Source: C-114 sp963745405 (GTDB lineage: Bacteria > Chloroflexota > Limnocylindria > Limnocylindrales > CSP1-4). Taken from it: a DNA stretch of 64,000 nt. Within the stretch, counting starts at the first letter, position 1, and each line of letters starts with the position of its first letter. A program made the position numbers and the translations under genes. Shown in pieces: positions 51,579 to 61,200 of this stretch. The notes beneath the pieces are model-generated. The model searched no databases and was not told the origin of the DNA. It worked only from the letters and a program-made list of their open reading frames with translations. The stretch lies in the NCBI GenBank assembly GCA_963745405.1, contig CAVUWY010000002.1:62001-126000 (forward strand), written 5' to 3'.

Positions 51579-52458
51579 ATGACCGAACCGCTGACTGCGC
51601 CGACCGCGCCGATGGCCGCGCCCCGGGTGATCGAACCGGCGGCGCCGGTCTATAACGCCCGGCTCGTCCGCCGCGTGGACATGACCGAGTCGCTGGCGAG
51701 CTTCTGGGTCCGCTTCGACGGCGAGCCGACGCCGTTCGACGCCGGCCAGTACATGACGATCGGAGTGATGGTCGACGGGCGGATGGTCCAGCGGCCGTAT
51801 TCGGTCGCCTCGCCGCCGGCCGTGACCTCGACCGAGGGCTACGAGTTCTACATCCGGCTCGTCCAGGGTGGCACGTTCACGCCGCTCCTGTGGGAGCTCC
51901 CGGTCGGTCACGGCATGCGGATGATCGGCCCGAAGGGTCGCTTCACCCTCCTGCCGGACGACGGCCGGACCCACATCTTCATCTCGTCGGGGACCGGCAA
52001 CGCGCCGTTCGTCGCGATGATGCGCCAGCTCCTGATCGACGGCGTCCCCCGACGGGTCGTCTTCCTCAACGGCGTCTCCTACGCCGACGAGCTCGGCTAC
52101 CGGGACCTCGTGGAGCGCTGGGAGCGGACAGCCGAATACCCGGTCACCTACATCCCGACGGTCTCCCGCCCGAACGACCCGGCCAACGCCGGCTGGACCG
52201 GCCGGACCGGACGGGTCGAGATCGATCCTCGGCCCGGTCCTCGACGAGCTCGGGCTCACGCCCGGCGACTCGATCGCCTACCTGTGCGGCAACCCGGACA
52301 TGATCCTCGCCGCCGAGGCGACGCTTCTCGAGCGGGGCTACCCGGAGGAGCAGGTCCACAAGGAGCTCTACTGGCCGAAGGGCAAGGAGCCCCGCGGCGC
52401 CACGGGCGCCGACCTCGCCGCCGCCATCGACGCCGCGGAGTCCAACGCCGACGAGTAG
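51579..52458 (+). CDS. Ferredoxin/flavodoxin-NADP reductase-like flavoprotein, one frameshift
   Basis: The protein has FAD-binding motifs GQYMTIGVMVDG and RPYSVASPP, then the NAD(P)-binding SSGTGNAPFVAMMRQLL. Near 52220 the frame changes, and ILGPVLDELGLTPGDSIAYL, CGNPDMILAAEATLLERGYP and the end follow in the next frame. The interval is 880 nt, one more than a multiple of three, so one extra base explains it. The enzyme transfers electrons between NAD(P)H and ferredoxin or a similar partner. TACCAT lies 8 nt before the ATG. Confidence 0.85.
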
Positions 52459-52495
52459 GCTCGCCGGCGCTCGAAGCTGAGACGTTCCATCCGAT

Positions 52496-53522
52496 CTAGT
52501 CCGTCGCGCGATGCCCCGCCCGGTAGTGGGCGGCGAGCACGATCCTCCCCCCAGTCGTTGGTGGGGTCGCGCCAGACAGCGTGGATATGGTTGGCGCCGT
52601 CCTGGGTGTTGTCGTATTCGATGAGCGTCCGCGGTCCACGGATCGCGTAGTAGTGGCCCTGCCCGGGCCGATCGCTCCCCGCCCAGGCGAACGTCAGGCC
52701 GTCGAGGCCGGCGTCGACGATCCGTCCCCACTCCTCGGCGGCCAGCTCCGGCCGGGCCCGGTCGAGGTAGTGGCGGACGAGGGCGATGAGCGCGGTCCGC
52801 TGGGGCGGCTCGAGCTCGTCGTGGCGGATGCCGGTCGCGATGCCGTCGAGCACCGCCCGCCGCCCGTTGCCGCTCAGGATGTCGGGCGGGGCGACCGGAT
52901 CCACGACGGCGATCCGTCGCTGCTCATCGGTGAGGGTGGCCAGGAGCGACCGCGCCAGCGTCTCCTCCCCGCTCAATGCCCGCGAGCCGGCTCGACCGCC
53001 GGCCGCCACCGCCGCGGGCTCATCGGGGACGACGGCCGGGTTCGCGCCGAGGAACGACGGAGCGCTCCCGGCAAGCGCGCCGCCGACGAACGTCTGCTGG
53101 ATCGCCACGTGATGGCCGCCGATCCGCCACGACCACGGCGAGTCGGCCGACGCGGGATCGCCGAAAACGGCGAACCAGTACAGCTCCGGGTCGCGCCGCT
53201 CCGAGCCCGACCGCCCGGCGGCACGCTCGAGCTCGCCGAGGATCGGCTCGAGGACGATGATGGAAGCGACCTCGCCCGCTCCTCGGGCACTGAGCGCTGC
53301 TGCGACGATCGCCCCCGCAGCCTCACCCTGGGCGGCATCCATCTCGCCGATCGCCAGGCCGGCCCGGGGCCCCGGCGTGTACTGCCAGACGGAGCGCTCC
53401 TCGTCGGCGAATCTGAACGTCGCGGTCGCCCGCCGGCCCTCGTCGAGCGTCGCCAGCCACGACCGGACCGCCCGGCCGATCTCACCGACGGCCGCCGTCA
53501 CGTCGCCGGGAGTCGTCGACAT
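52496..53522 (-). CDS. DUF3500 family protein, frameshift at a G homopolymer near the end
   Basis: The protein reads FADEERSVWQYTPGPRAGLA, ELYWFAVFGDPASADSPWSW, and RIGGHHVAIQQTFVGG with SFLGANPAVVPD, then RTLIEYDNTQDGANHIHAVW, the usual ending of DUF3500. After RDPTNDWG, six G in a row shift the frame. If there were five, the protein would continue LAAHYRAGHRATD to a stop at 52496. DUF3500 proteins are of unknown function; conserved His residues suggest metal binding. About 341 residues when corrected. Confidence 0.85.
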
Positions 53523-53526
53523 CGGA

Positions 53527-54942
53527 TCAGCCGGCGCGGGCCGCGTCGAGCCGGTCGAGGATGAGGCGGGTAACGCCCTCCACCGGTACCCGTTCCTGGG
53601 CCATCGAGTCGCGGTCGCGAACGGTCACCGCGCCGTCCTCGAGGGACTCGACGTCGACCGTGATGCACCACGGGGTGCCGATCTCATCCTGGCGCCGATA
53701 GAGCTTGCCGATCGCCGCCGTGTCGTCGTAGACGGCCATCGTGTGGCGCTGCAGGTCGGCCTTGATCCGGTGGCAGAGCTCGACGATCTCCGGCCGCTTC
53801 TTGAGCAGCGGCAGGACGGCCACCTTGTACGGGGCGAGATCCGGGTGAAGGGCGAGTGAGACGCGGGTCTCACCGCGGACCTCCTCCTCCCGGTAGGCGT
53901 CGATGAGGAAGGTGAAGGCGGCCCGGTCGGCGCCGCCGGCGGTCTCGACGATCCAGGGGATGACGTGCTCGTCGGTCGCCTGGTCGAAGTATTCGAGGTT
54001 CTCGCCCGATGCTTCGGCATGGCGGGACAGGTCGAAGTCGCCCCGGTTGTGGACGCCCTCGAGCTCCTTCCAGCCGAACGGGAACCGATACTCGATATCG
54101 ACCGCCTTCTTGGCGTAGTGGGCGAGCTCGTCCGGCGCGTGCTCCCGGGTGCGGAGGCGGGTCGGATCGACGCCGAACCGCTCGTACCACGCCCGCCGCC
54201 GCGGCAGCCACTCCTCGAAGACGGCGGCGGCCGTGTCGGGACGGACGAAGTACTGCATCTCCATCTGCTCGAATTCGCGCATCCGGAAGACGAAGTTGCC
54301 GGGGCTGATCTCGTTGCGGAACGACTTGCCGATCTGGGCGATCCCGAAGGGCAGTTTCTTGCGCGACGACTGCTGGACGTTCTTGAAGTTGACGTAGGAG
54401 CCCTGGGCCGTCTCGGGGCGGAGGTAGACGACGGCGGCGTCCTCCTCGACCGGGCCCATGAAGGTCCGGAACATGAGGTTGAAGCGACGCGGCGCCGACA
54501 GCGGTCCGCCGTCGACCGGGCAGCGCAGGCCGAGCCGCTCGACGATCCCCGGATCCTGGAGCTCGGTCGCCGTCAGATGCTCGGCCCCGGGCAGCTCGTC
54601 GAGGCGGAAGCGGCGGTGGTCCGTCTGGCACTCGACGAGCGGGTCGCTGAACGAGCCGACGTGGCCGGACGTCACCCAGACCTGGGGGTGCATGAGGATC
54701 CCCGCGTCGAGCCCGACGATGTCGTCGCGCTCCTGGACCATCGCCCGCCACCAGGCCCGTTTGACGTTGTTCTTCAGCTCGACGCCGAGCGGACCGTAAT
54801 CCCAGACGGCGTTGATGCCGCCGTAGATCTCGCTCGAGGGGAAGACGAACCCGCGCCGCTTGCTGAGCGAGACGATCGTCTCGAGCGAGGCGATGGCGGG
54901 CGCGACATCGTCCGGGTCGCTGGTAGGTGGGGAGGAAGTCAC
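53527..54942 (-). CDS. glyS: Glycyl-tRNA synthetase (single-chain, alpha2 type)
   Basis: The enzyme charges tRNA-Gly. The 471-residue protein has VSLSKRRGFVFPSSEIYGG and NAVWDYGPLGVELKNNVKRA, the class II motif 2 region IGKSFRNEISPGNFVFRMRE, EFEQMEMQYFVRPD, and the anticodon-binding domain (LAPYKVAVLPLLKKRPEIVE; GTPWCITVDVESLEDGAVTV, with RDRDSM). It belongs to the archaeal/eukaryotic-like GlyQS form found in many Gram-positives and Chloroflexota. GTG start at 54942. Confidence 0.96.
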   Translation of the reverse strand: MTSSPPTSDPDDVAPAIASLETIVSLSKRRGFVFPSSEIYGGINAVWDYGPLGVELKNNVKRAWWRAMVQERDDIVGLDAGILMHPQVWVTSGHVGSFSDPLVECQTDHRRFRLDELPGAEHLTATELQDPGIVERLGLRCPVDGGPLSAPRRFNLMFRTFMGPVEEDAAVVYLRPETAQGSYVNFKNVQQSSRKKLPFGIAQIGKSFRNEISPGNFVFRMREFEQMEMQYFVRPDTAAAVFEEWLPRRRAWYERFGVDPTRLRTREHAPDELAHYAKKAVDIEYRFPFGWKELEGVHNRGDFDLSRHAEASGENLEYFDQATDEHVIPWIVETAGGADRAAFTFLIDAYREEEVRGETRVSLALHPDLAPYKVAVLPLLKKRPEIVELCHRIKADLQRHTMAVYDDTAAIGKLYRRQDEIGTPWCITVDVESLEDGAVTVRDRDSMAQERVPVEGVTRLILDRLDAARAG

Positions 54943-55035
54943 GGCACGCTCCGTTGGGCGACCGGCCGTGGCAGGGACGGTCGCGAGGGCTGGGACCGCG
55001 ATGCTAGCAGAGGTCCGGCGTCGGGCTCGCTCCGA

Positions 55036-56259
55036 TCACGCGCCCGACGGGAGAGACTCCTCGAGGAGGCGCAGCGCGTTCTCGCCCATGACCGCCCGGA
55101 TCGCCGGCTCGGCGAAACCTGCCTCGAGGAGGGCGTCGGTCAGGCGGGCCAGCCCGGCGGCGTCGAACGGCGCGGAGACCGCACCGTCGAAGTCGGAGCC
55201 GAGGGCGACATGGCGGACGCCGACCACCGACACGGCATGGGCGATCGCTCGGGCGATCGATGCCGGGTCGTCGCCGCAGACGGCCGCCGGCCAGAAGCCG
55301 ATACCGACGAGACCGCCGGTCCCCGCGACGGCGCGGAGCTGATCGTCGGAGAGGTTGCGGTTCGATTCGCACGTCGCCCGCACCCCCGCGTGGGAGACGA
55401 CGACCGGCCGGCGGGCGACCGCGATGACGTCGTCGACCGTCGCGGCCGACGCATGGGCGAGATCGACGACTATCGACCGCGCCTCGAGCAGGGCGACGAG
55501 GTCCCGGCCGAGGTCGGTCAGGCCGCCCTTCGTCACGCCGTGGGCCGAGCCGGCGAACCCGGTATCGAGGAAGTGACTCGGCCCCATCATCCGGTAGCCG
55601 GCCTCGACCAGGCGGTCGACGAGACGCTCGAGGAGCACGGCATCGCCGGACAGCGGATGTGCGCCCTCGAGGGCGAGGAAACAGGCCGTCAGCTCGGGAT
55701 CCGCCCCGCGTCGGGCGAGGTGGTCGCGCAGGTCTGACTGCGATCGGATGAGGGCGAGTCGGCCCTCCGAGGCTTCGGCGAACGTTGCGGCTCGCGAGGC
55801 GAGGTGGAGCGCCCGGGCGAGTGGGTCGCGCATCGCCGGCCGCGGCCAGCCGAGGCCGAGGGCGACGAGCGTCACGTCGTCGAAGGCGTCGGCCTCGTTG
55901 CGCTCCATGCTCACGTTCCGTGGCACCCGGGTCGCGACGGCGAATCCCTGGAGGGCGACGTTGCCCTCGATGAGGCGGGGCACGTCGATGTGGCCCGCGT
56001 CGCTCCGGACGAGGAGGTCGCGGCCCCAGAAGAGCGAGTCGGCATGGAGGTCGACGACCCGCAGCGTCGCGTGGAGCTCGCGGGCGCGCTCCGAGACCGC
56101 GGCGCCGTCGCCGGTGACGGCGTTCCGCCTCCGATCCGCCCGGGCGACGAGGCGCCGACCGACCGGCCCGCCGGCCACGGCGAGCGAAGTCAGTCCCGCG
56201 GCGACGACGGACCCCGCGGCGAAGCCGGCGGCCGCCACGACCGCCGTCCGGCGCCTCAC
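55036..56259 (-). CDS. Membrane dipeptidase (M19 renal dipeptidase family)
   Basis: The 407-residue protein starts with a hydrophobic signal or anchor segment (about residues 7-30). Zinc ligands are visible in VVDLHADSLFWGRD (H-x-D), FLALEGAH (bridging Glu), VVVDLAHASAATVDDVI and PVVVSHAGVRATCESNRNLS (the His pair), and ALGSDFDGAVSAPFD. These are the M19 active-site elements. It hydrolyses dipeptides, possibly from cell-wall turnover. Its start overlaps the recO stop by 4 bp. Confidence 0.92.
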   Translation of the reverse strand: MRRRTAVVAAAGFAAGSVVAAGLTSLAVAGGPVGRRLVARADRRRNAVTGDGAAVSERARELHATLRVVDLHADSLFWGRDLLVRSDAGHIDVPRLIEGNVALQGFAVATRVPRNVSMERNEADAFDDVTLVALGLGWPRPAMRDPLARALHLASRAATFAEASEGRLALIRSQSDLRDHLARRGADPELTACFLALEGAHPLSGDAVLLERLVDRLVEAGYRMMGPSHFLDTGFAGSAHGVTKGGLTDLGRDLVALLEARSIVVDLAHASAATVDDVIAVARRPVVVSHAGVRATCESNRNLSDDQLRAVAGTGGLVGIGFWPAAVCGDDPASIARAIAHAVSVVGVRHVALGSDFDGAVSAPFDAAGLARLTDALLEAGFAEPAIRAVMGENALRLLEESLPSGA

Positions 56260-57041
56260 TGGACCGGGGGGCCGCCGACCGGGACCGCCCGGACCTCGTC
56301 GAGGAACGGCAGCGACCTCGCCTCCCGCTCGAGGGCCGTGCCGATGAACGCCCGCATCGCCGACTCGACCTCACGCTCGACGGCCGGGTCGAGGCGGAGC
56401 TCGGACAGCGCCTCGGCATCGAGCCGCTGGTAGGCGCGGAGGAGCTTGACCGCCTCGAGGCTGAGCCGCGTCAGCGCGGCCGGTGGACCGGGATCGCGCT
56501 GGCACAGGACGCCGCCGAGCGGCGGCACCCAGCGGAACGTGTCACCGGGTTCGAGGACCCGGTCGCACTCGACGCAGCGCTCGAGCTCGGGCCGGACGCC
56601 GAGCTCATCGGCGAGGTGCATCTCGTACCAGCGGGCGACCCGTCCCGGGGCCATACCGGCGTCGAGCAGGCCGTACGCCCGGTGGAGCAGCGCATAGAGT
56701 GGCTGGGCGGCATGCCGCTCCTCGAGGCTCCGATCTGCCAGCTCCGCGAGATACCAGGCGGTGGCTGCCGACTCGAGCGAGTCGCGCAGGCGCAGCCAGG
56801 CGTGGCCGACGACGACCTGGGTGACGACGTCGAAGGTCCGGCCCCGGGCGAGCTGGACCCGCAGCTCGGCGAACGGTTCAAGGCTGCCGCCGATGCGGCT
56901 CTTCTGGCGACGGATGCCCTTGGCGATCGCCTTGAGCTTGCCGTACTCGGGGGTGATGAGGGTCAGGATCCGGTCCGCCTCGGAAAAGTCGAAGCGCGAC
57001 AGGACGATCGCGTCGGTGACGTAGATGCGGCGTTCGGGCAC
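56256..57041 (-). CDS. recO: DNA repair protein RecO
   Basis: RecO loads RecA on SSB-coated DNA in the RecFOR pathway. The 261-residue protein has an N-terminal OB-fold (YVTDAIVLSRFDFSEADRIL, YGKLKAIAKGIRRQKSRIGG, LEPFAELRVQLARGRTFDVV) and a helical C-terminus with CVECDRVLEPGDTFRWVPPL, GGVLC (Zn-binding Cys). The GTG at 57041 is supported by TACCGT exactly 6 nt upstream. The dipeptidase follows with ATGA overlap. Confidence 0.94.
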   Translation of the reverse strand: MPERRIYVTDAIVLSRFDFSEADRILTLITPEYGKLKAIAKGIRRQKSRIGGSLEPFAELRVQLARGRTFDVVTQVVVGHAWLRLRDSLESAATAWYLAELADRSLEERHAAQPLYALLHRAYGLLDAGMAPGRVARWYEMHLADELGVRPELERCVECDRVLEPGDTFRWVPPLGGVLCQRDPGPPAALTRLSLEAVKLLRAYQRLDAEALSELRLDPAVEREVESAMRAFIGTALEREARSLPFLDEVRAVPVGGPPVQ

Positions 57042-57096
57042 GAGGCGACGGTAGCAGAGGACGGCCGAGGCTTCCGGCGCGGTCAGCCGCTCGCGG

Positions 57097-57154
57097 GCGC
57101 CGTCAGGCGGCCGGCGAGAGCGCAGTCAGACGGCCGGCGGAGCGCCGTCAGAGG
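57097..57154. repeat. Imperfect 22-23-bp direct repeat, about 2.6 copies
   Basis: Units starting GCGCCGTCAGGCGG, GCGCAGTCAGACGG and GCGCCGTCAGAGG begin at 57097, 57120 and 57142. They lie in the divergent promoter region of recO and the prenyl synthase gene. They could be a slippage product or a set of binding sites. Confidence 0.5.
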
Positions 57155-57213
57155 CCGCCCGAACCCGCTACCGACACCTCGCATGTTTGCTCGCGAGTCG
57201 CTACACTCGGCCG

Positions 57214-58242
57214 GTGACCGAGTCCACGCTCACCGACGTCGACATCAGCGAGCTCGTGGCCGCGACCGAAGCGGAGATCCGCGGGCTCGTCCGCGACCGC
57301 GACGAATCGACCCGTGGCATGTACGAGATGGCCCGCTACCACCTCGGCCTCGACGGTTCGACCGGCCGCGGCGGCAAGCGCGTCCGGCCCCTCCTCGGCC
57401 TCCTCGCCTACGCGAGCATCACCGGCGAGTACGAGCGGGCCCTGCCGGGCGCCGCCGCGGTCGAGCTCGGCCACAACTTCAGCCTCGTCCACGACGACAT
57501 CGAGGACGGCGACACGGAGCGACGCCATCGGCCGACCCTCTGGGCGGTCCACGGCATCCCCCAGGCCATCAACACGGGCGACACGCTCTTCACCCTGTCC
57601 CGGATCGCCCTCCATCGCCTCACCGACCTCGGTTTCAGCGACTCGAAGGTCCTCCGCCTCGTCCGCCTCTACGACGAGACCTGCCTCGCCCTGTGCGAGG
57701 GCCAGTACATCGACATCTGGACCTCCGAGCACGAGGAGGCGATGTCGGTCGAGCTCTACTTCGACATGATCGGCCGCAAGACGGCCGCCCTCATCGCCGC
57801 CTCGGTCGAGGCCGGTGCCCTCCTCGCCAGCGACGACGAGGCGGTGATCTCCCGCTACCGCTCCTTCGGCTGGGAACTCGGCCTCGCCTTCCAGCTCAAC
57901 GACGACCTGCTCGGCATCTGGGGCGCCGAGCGGGCGACCGGCAAGGAGCCGTCCGACCTCGCCCGCCACAAGAAGACGTTGCCGGTGATCTACGCCCTCG
58001 AGCACGCCGGTCCCGAGGACCGCGAGCGGTTGACGACGCTGTACGCCGACCCCTCCCCCGCCCCGGCCGACGTCGTCGAGGCGGTCGCCATCCTCGAGCG
58101 CTCGGGCGCCCGCGACTACGTCCGCAATGCGGCCCGGCGCCACCGCGACGCCGCCCTCGCCGAGCTCGATGCGGCCGGCGTCGTCCGGCCCGATGCCCGC
58201 GAGGCCCTCGAACGGATCATGGTCTCGGTCATCACCGCCTGA
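57214..58242 (+). CDS. Polyprenyl (short-chain isoprenyl) diphosphate synthase
   Basis: The enzyme condenses isopentenyl diphosphate with allylic primers. The 342-residue protein has GGKRVRPLLGLLAY, the first Asp-rich motif in LVHDDIEDGDTERRHRPTLW, and the second in FQLNDDLLGIWGAERATGKE. The residues before the first motif (GHNFSL) suggest a farnesyl-to-geranylgeranyl or longer product; the exact chain length is uncertain. GTG at 57214 has TACACT exactly 6 nt upstream. Confidence 0.92.
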   Translation: MTESTLTDVDISELVAATEAEIRGLVRDRDESTRGMYEMARYHLGLDGSTGRGGKRVRPLLGLLAYASITGEYERALPGAAAVELGHNFSLVHDDIEDGDTERRHRPTLWAVHGIPQAINTGDTLFTLSRIALHRLTDLGFSDSKVLRLVRLYDETCLALCEGQYIDIWTSEHEEAMSVELYFDMIGRKTAALIAASVEAGALLASDDEAVISRYRSFGWELGLAFQLNDDLLGIWGAERATGKEPSDLARHKKTLPVIYALEHAGPEDRERLTTLYADPSPAPADVVEAVAILERSGARDYVRNAARRHRDAALAELDAAGVVRPDAREALERIMVSVITA

Positions 58243-58270
58243 TCCGACTCAGGTCGCCTTCCGACCGGAT

Positions 58271-59611
58271 CTAGCGGTCGCCCTCGTCGTCATCGGGCTC
58301 GTCGTCCTCGTCCGGGTTGCGGACGACGAGGACCTTGCCGGCCCGCCGCCCATCGGTCGATTCGACCGTCAGGGTGAGCCCGTCGACATGGATGACATCG
58401 CCCGGCCGGGGCACCCGCCCGATGCGATGGAAGACGAGGCCGCCGACCGTGTCGTACTCGTCCTCGTCCTCGAGGTCGAGCTCGCGCTCGAAGAGCTCGC
58501 CGAGGTCGTCGACCGAGGCTCGCCCATCGACCCGGGCCTCGTCGTCGGAGATGCGGACGACCATCGGCTCCTCGACGTCGTACTCGTCCTGGATCTCGCC
58601 GACGATCTCCTCGAGGAGGTCCTCGATGGTGACGAGGCCGGCCGTCCCGCCGTATTCGTCGAGGACGATGGCGATGTGGACCTTGCGCCGCTGGAACTCG
58701 TGGAGCAGGTCGTCGATCGACATGCTCTCGGGGACGAAGACGGGGGTCCGGAGGAGCGAAACAAGGGTCGGTCGGGGGGCGGCGCCGTCCTTGAGGATCG
58801 GCAAGAGGTCCTTGGCGTAGAGGATCCCGATGACCTCGTCGACCGTCGCCTGGTAGACCGGCACCCGCGAATGGCCGCCCTCGACGACAAGGTCGATCGC
58901 CTCCTCGAGGCTCGCCGACGCCGGCAGCCCGACGATGTCGATGCGGGGAACCATCACCTCGTGGACGCGGCCCTGGCCGAGCTCGATGACCGCGTGGATC
59001 ATCTGCTCCTCCTCGGCCTCGAGGATGCCCTGCTCGCCGCCACGCTCCACGATGAGCTTCAGCTCCTCGGCGCTGATCTGCGCCTCGGGCGCCATGTCGG
59101 CGCCGAGCATCCGGGTGATCGCCCGGGTGATGCCGGTCAGGAGGCCGACGATCGGCCCGAGCACTCGTCCGAGCACGTCGATCGGCCGTGACAGCACCAG
59201 GGCGAACCGTTCCTGATGGGCAAGGGCGAGCGTCTTCGGGACCAGTTCGCCGAACACGATGGTGAAGAAGGCGAGCAGGGCGGTGACGACGAGCAGGGAG
59301 ATGGCCGCAGCCGATCCCCGGAGGGCGTCGATCTGGGAGAGGAGGCCGGTCAATCCATCGACGAGCCGGACCGCCGCGAAGGCGGACGCGAAGAAGCCGA
59401 GGAACGTGAGGCCGAGCTGGCAGACCGCGAGGAAGCGGCCCGGATCGTCAAGGAGTCGTCGGACGCGGCGGGCGCCACGGTCTCCCTCCTCGACGAGCTG
59501 ATCGATGCGGCTCCGCCGGACCGACACGAGGGCGATCTCGGATGCGACGAAGAAGCCCTCGAGAACGGTGAGGATGACGATGAACAGGAGGTCGGTGATC
59601 GGCAGGTTCAC
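58271..59611 (-). CDS. CNNM/CorC-type membrane protein with CBS pair (hemolysin C family)
   Basis: The 446-residue protein has a DUF21 (CNNM) membrane domain of four helices (about residues 5-180; ILTVLEGFFVASEIALVSVR, AFFTIVFGELVPKTLALAHQ). A CBS pair follows (MVPRIDIVGLPASASLEEAI; LLHEFQRRKVHIAIVLDEYG), then a C-terminal CorC_HlyC domain (YDTVGGLVFHRIGRVPRPGD). Such proteins are linked to magnesium or cobalt transport. An acidic Asp/Glu tail ends the protein. ATGA overlap with glmU shows one operon. Confidence 0.92.
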   Translation of the reverse strand: MNLPITDLLFIVILTVLEGFFVASEIALVSVRRSRIDQLVEEGDRGARRVRRLLDDPGRFLAVCQLGLTFLGFFASAFAAVRLVDGLTGLLSQIDALRGSAAAISLLVVTALLAFFTIVFGELVPKTLALAHQERFALVLSRPIDVLGRVLGPIVGLLTGITRAITRMLGADMAPEAQISAEELKLIVERGGEQGILEAEEEQMIHAVIELGQGRVHEVMVPRIDIVGLPASASLEEAIDLVVEGGHSRVPVYQATVDEVIGILYAKDLLPILKDGAAPRPTLVSLLRTPVFVPESMSIDDLLHEFQRRKVHIAIVLDEYGGTAGLVTIEDLLEEIVGEIQDEYDVEEPMVVRISDDEARVDGRASVDDLGELFERELDLEDEDEYDTVGGLVFHRIGRVPRPGDVIHVDGLTLTVESTDGRRAGKVLVVRNPDEDDEPDDDEGDR

Positions 59612-61041
59612 GTGGGGTCGTCAGCATCCGGGGACGCCGTGGCGCCCGTGCCGGTCTCCGGGCGATCGTCGTCGGCGAGCGGTCGCGGGTCGCGCATCCG
59701 GGCGGGCACGCCCACGGCGAGCTTGCCGGGCGGGACGTCCCGGGTGACGACGGCGCCGGCGCCCGTCTTCGCCCCGTCCCCGATCGTGAGCGGGGCGACG
59801 AGCATCGAATCGACGCCGAGGAAGACATCCTTGCCGATCGTCGTCCGCGACTTCCGCCGGCCGTCGTAGTTGGCGGTGATCGTGCCCGCCCCGACGTTCG
59901 TGCCGGCCCCGACCTCGGCGTCGCCGAGGTAACTCATGTGGTGCTGCCGGACGCCCGCTCCGAGGCGGCTGTTCTTCACCTCGGCGTAGTTGCCGAGCTC
60001 CGCACCCGGGCCGATGACCGAGCCCGGCCGGAGATGGCTGAACGGCCCGATGCTCACCTCGTCGCCGACCTCCGAGGCTTCGAGCATGCTCGCCCAGATG
60101 TGGCAGCCGCGTCCGACGACCGTGTCGGCGATCACGCTGCCGGCGCCGATGACCGTGCCCCGGCCGATGCGGGTCGCGCCGCGGAGGATCACGTTGGGCT
60201 CGATGGTCACGTCCGGCTCGAGCTCGACCGTCGCCTCGATGTAGGCGGTCGACGGATCGGCCATCGACACGCCGGCACGGAGATGGCGCTCGTTCACCTC
60301 GGCCCGCAGGTCGCCCTCGGCCTCGGCCAGCTGGAGGCGGTCGTTGATGCCGAGGAGGCGGCCGTCGTCCTCGACCGTCACGGCAGCCACGCCGGCGCCG
60401 TCGGCCGCCGCGAGCGCGACGAGGTCGGTGAGATAGACCTCGCCGGTCGCCGCCGAGGGCCGGAGATCGCCGATCCGGCGGCGCAGCCAGGCGGCGTCGA
60501 GGGCGTAGACGCCGGCGTTCACCTCGGTCAGCTCGAGCTCGCCGTCGGCGGCGTCCTTCGCCTCCACGATGGCCGTGACCGAGCCGTCGTCGTCGCGGAC
60601 CACCCGACCGAGCGAGCCCGGCTCGATCGTCTCGACCGCCACGAGCGCGATGGACGCCCCGGTCGTCCGGCGCTCCGCGAGGAGCAGCTCGGCCAGGCCA
60701 GGATGGATCCGCGGCACATCGCCGCTGAGGACGAGGATCTCGGTCGCCGATCCCGGGATGCTGCCGAGCGCAGCCCGGAGCGCATCGCCCGTCCCGTTCG
60801 GCTCGGCCTGCAATGCCATCTCGGCTTCGGCGGCGAACACGTCGCGGACGGCGGCGGTCGCCGGCGAATAGACGACGATCGGGCGCCCCCCACCGGTGGC
60901 GGCCCTCGCCGCGTCGAGGACGTAGGCGAGCATCGGGCGGCCGAGGAGCGGGTGGAGGACCTTGGGCGTGGCCGACTTCATCCGGGTGCCGAGCCCGGCC
61001 GCGAGAACGACGGCGACGGGCGCCGCGGTCGGATCGGTCAT
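59608..61041 (-). CDS. glmU: Bifunctional UDP-GlcNAc pyrophosphorylase/GlcN-1-P acetyltransferase
   Basis: GlmU makes UDP-N-acetylglucosamine for the cell wall. The 477-residue protein has the uridylyltransferase motif VLAAGLGTRMKSATPKVLHP with the GxGTRM loop, then LSGDVPRIHPGLAELLLAE and VNAGVYALDAAWLRRRIGDL. The C-terminal left-handed beta-helix (VILRGATRIGRGTVIGAGSV, ITANYDGRRKSRTTIGKDVF) carries the acetyltransferase. A hydrophilic tail of about 25 residues follows. First gene of the glmU-CNNM operon. Confidence 0.96.
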   Translation of the reverse strand: MTDPTAAPVAVVLAAGLGTRMKSATPKVLHPLLGRPMLAYVLDAARAATGGGRPIVVYSPATAAVRDVFAAEAEMALQAEPNGTGDALRAALGSIPGSATEILVLSGDVPRIHPGLAELLLAERRTTGASIALVAVETIEPGSLGRVVRDDDGSVTAIVEAKDAADGELELTEVNAGVYALDAAWLRRRIGDLRPSAATGEVYLTDLVALAAADGAGVAAVTVEDDGRLLGINDRLQLAEAEGDLRAEVNERHLRAGVSMADPSTAYIEATVELEPDVTIEPNVILRGATRIGRGTVIGAGSVIADTVVGRGCHIWASMLEASEVGDEVSIGPFSHLRPGSVIGPGAELGNYAEVKNSRLGAGVRQHHMSYLGDAEVGAGTNVGAGTITANYDGRRKSRTTIGKDVFLGVDSMLVAPLTIGDGAKTGAGAVVTRDVPPGKLAVGVPARMRDPRPLADDDRPETGTGATASPDADDPT

Positions 61042-61200
61042 GGGCGGGGTCGCCGGGCGGGAGCGGGCGGTCGCGGATCCGAACCGGTGACAGCTCCGTC
61101 CGGCAAGCGTGGGGCGACTGTCATGTGGAGTGCGGGCATCGTAGCCGCCTCCTCCGCCGCGTGTCCATCGCCGCCCCGCACGGACGGCCGGGCGGGACGA

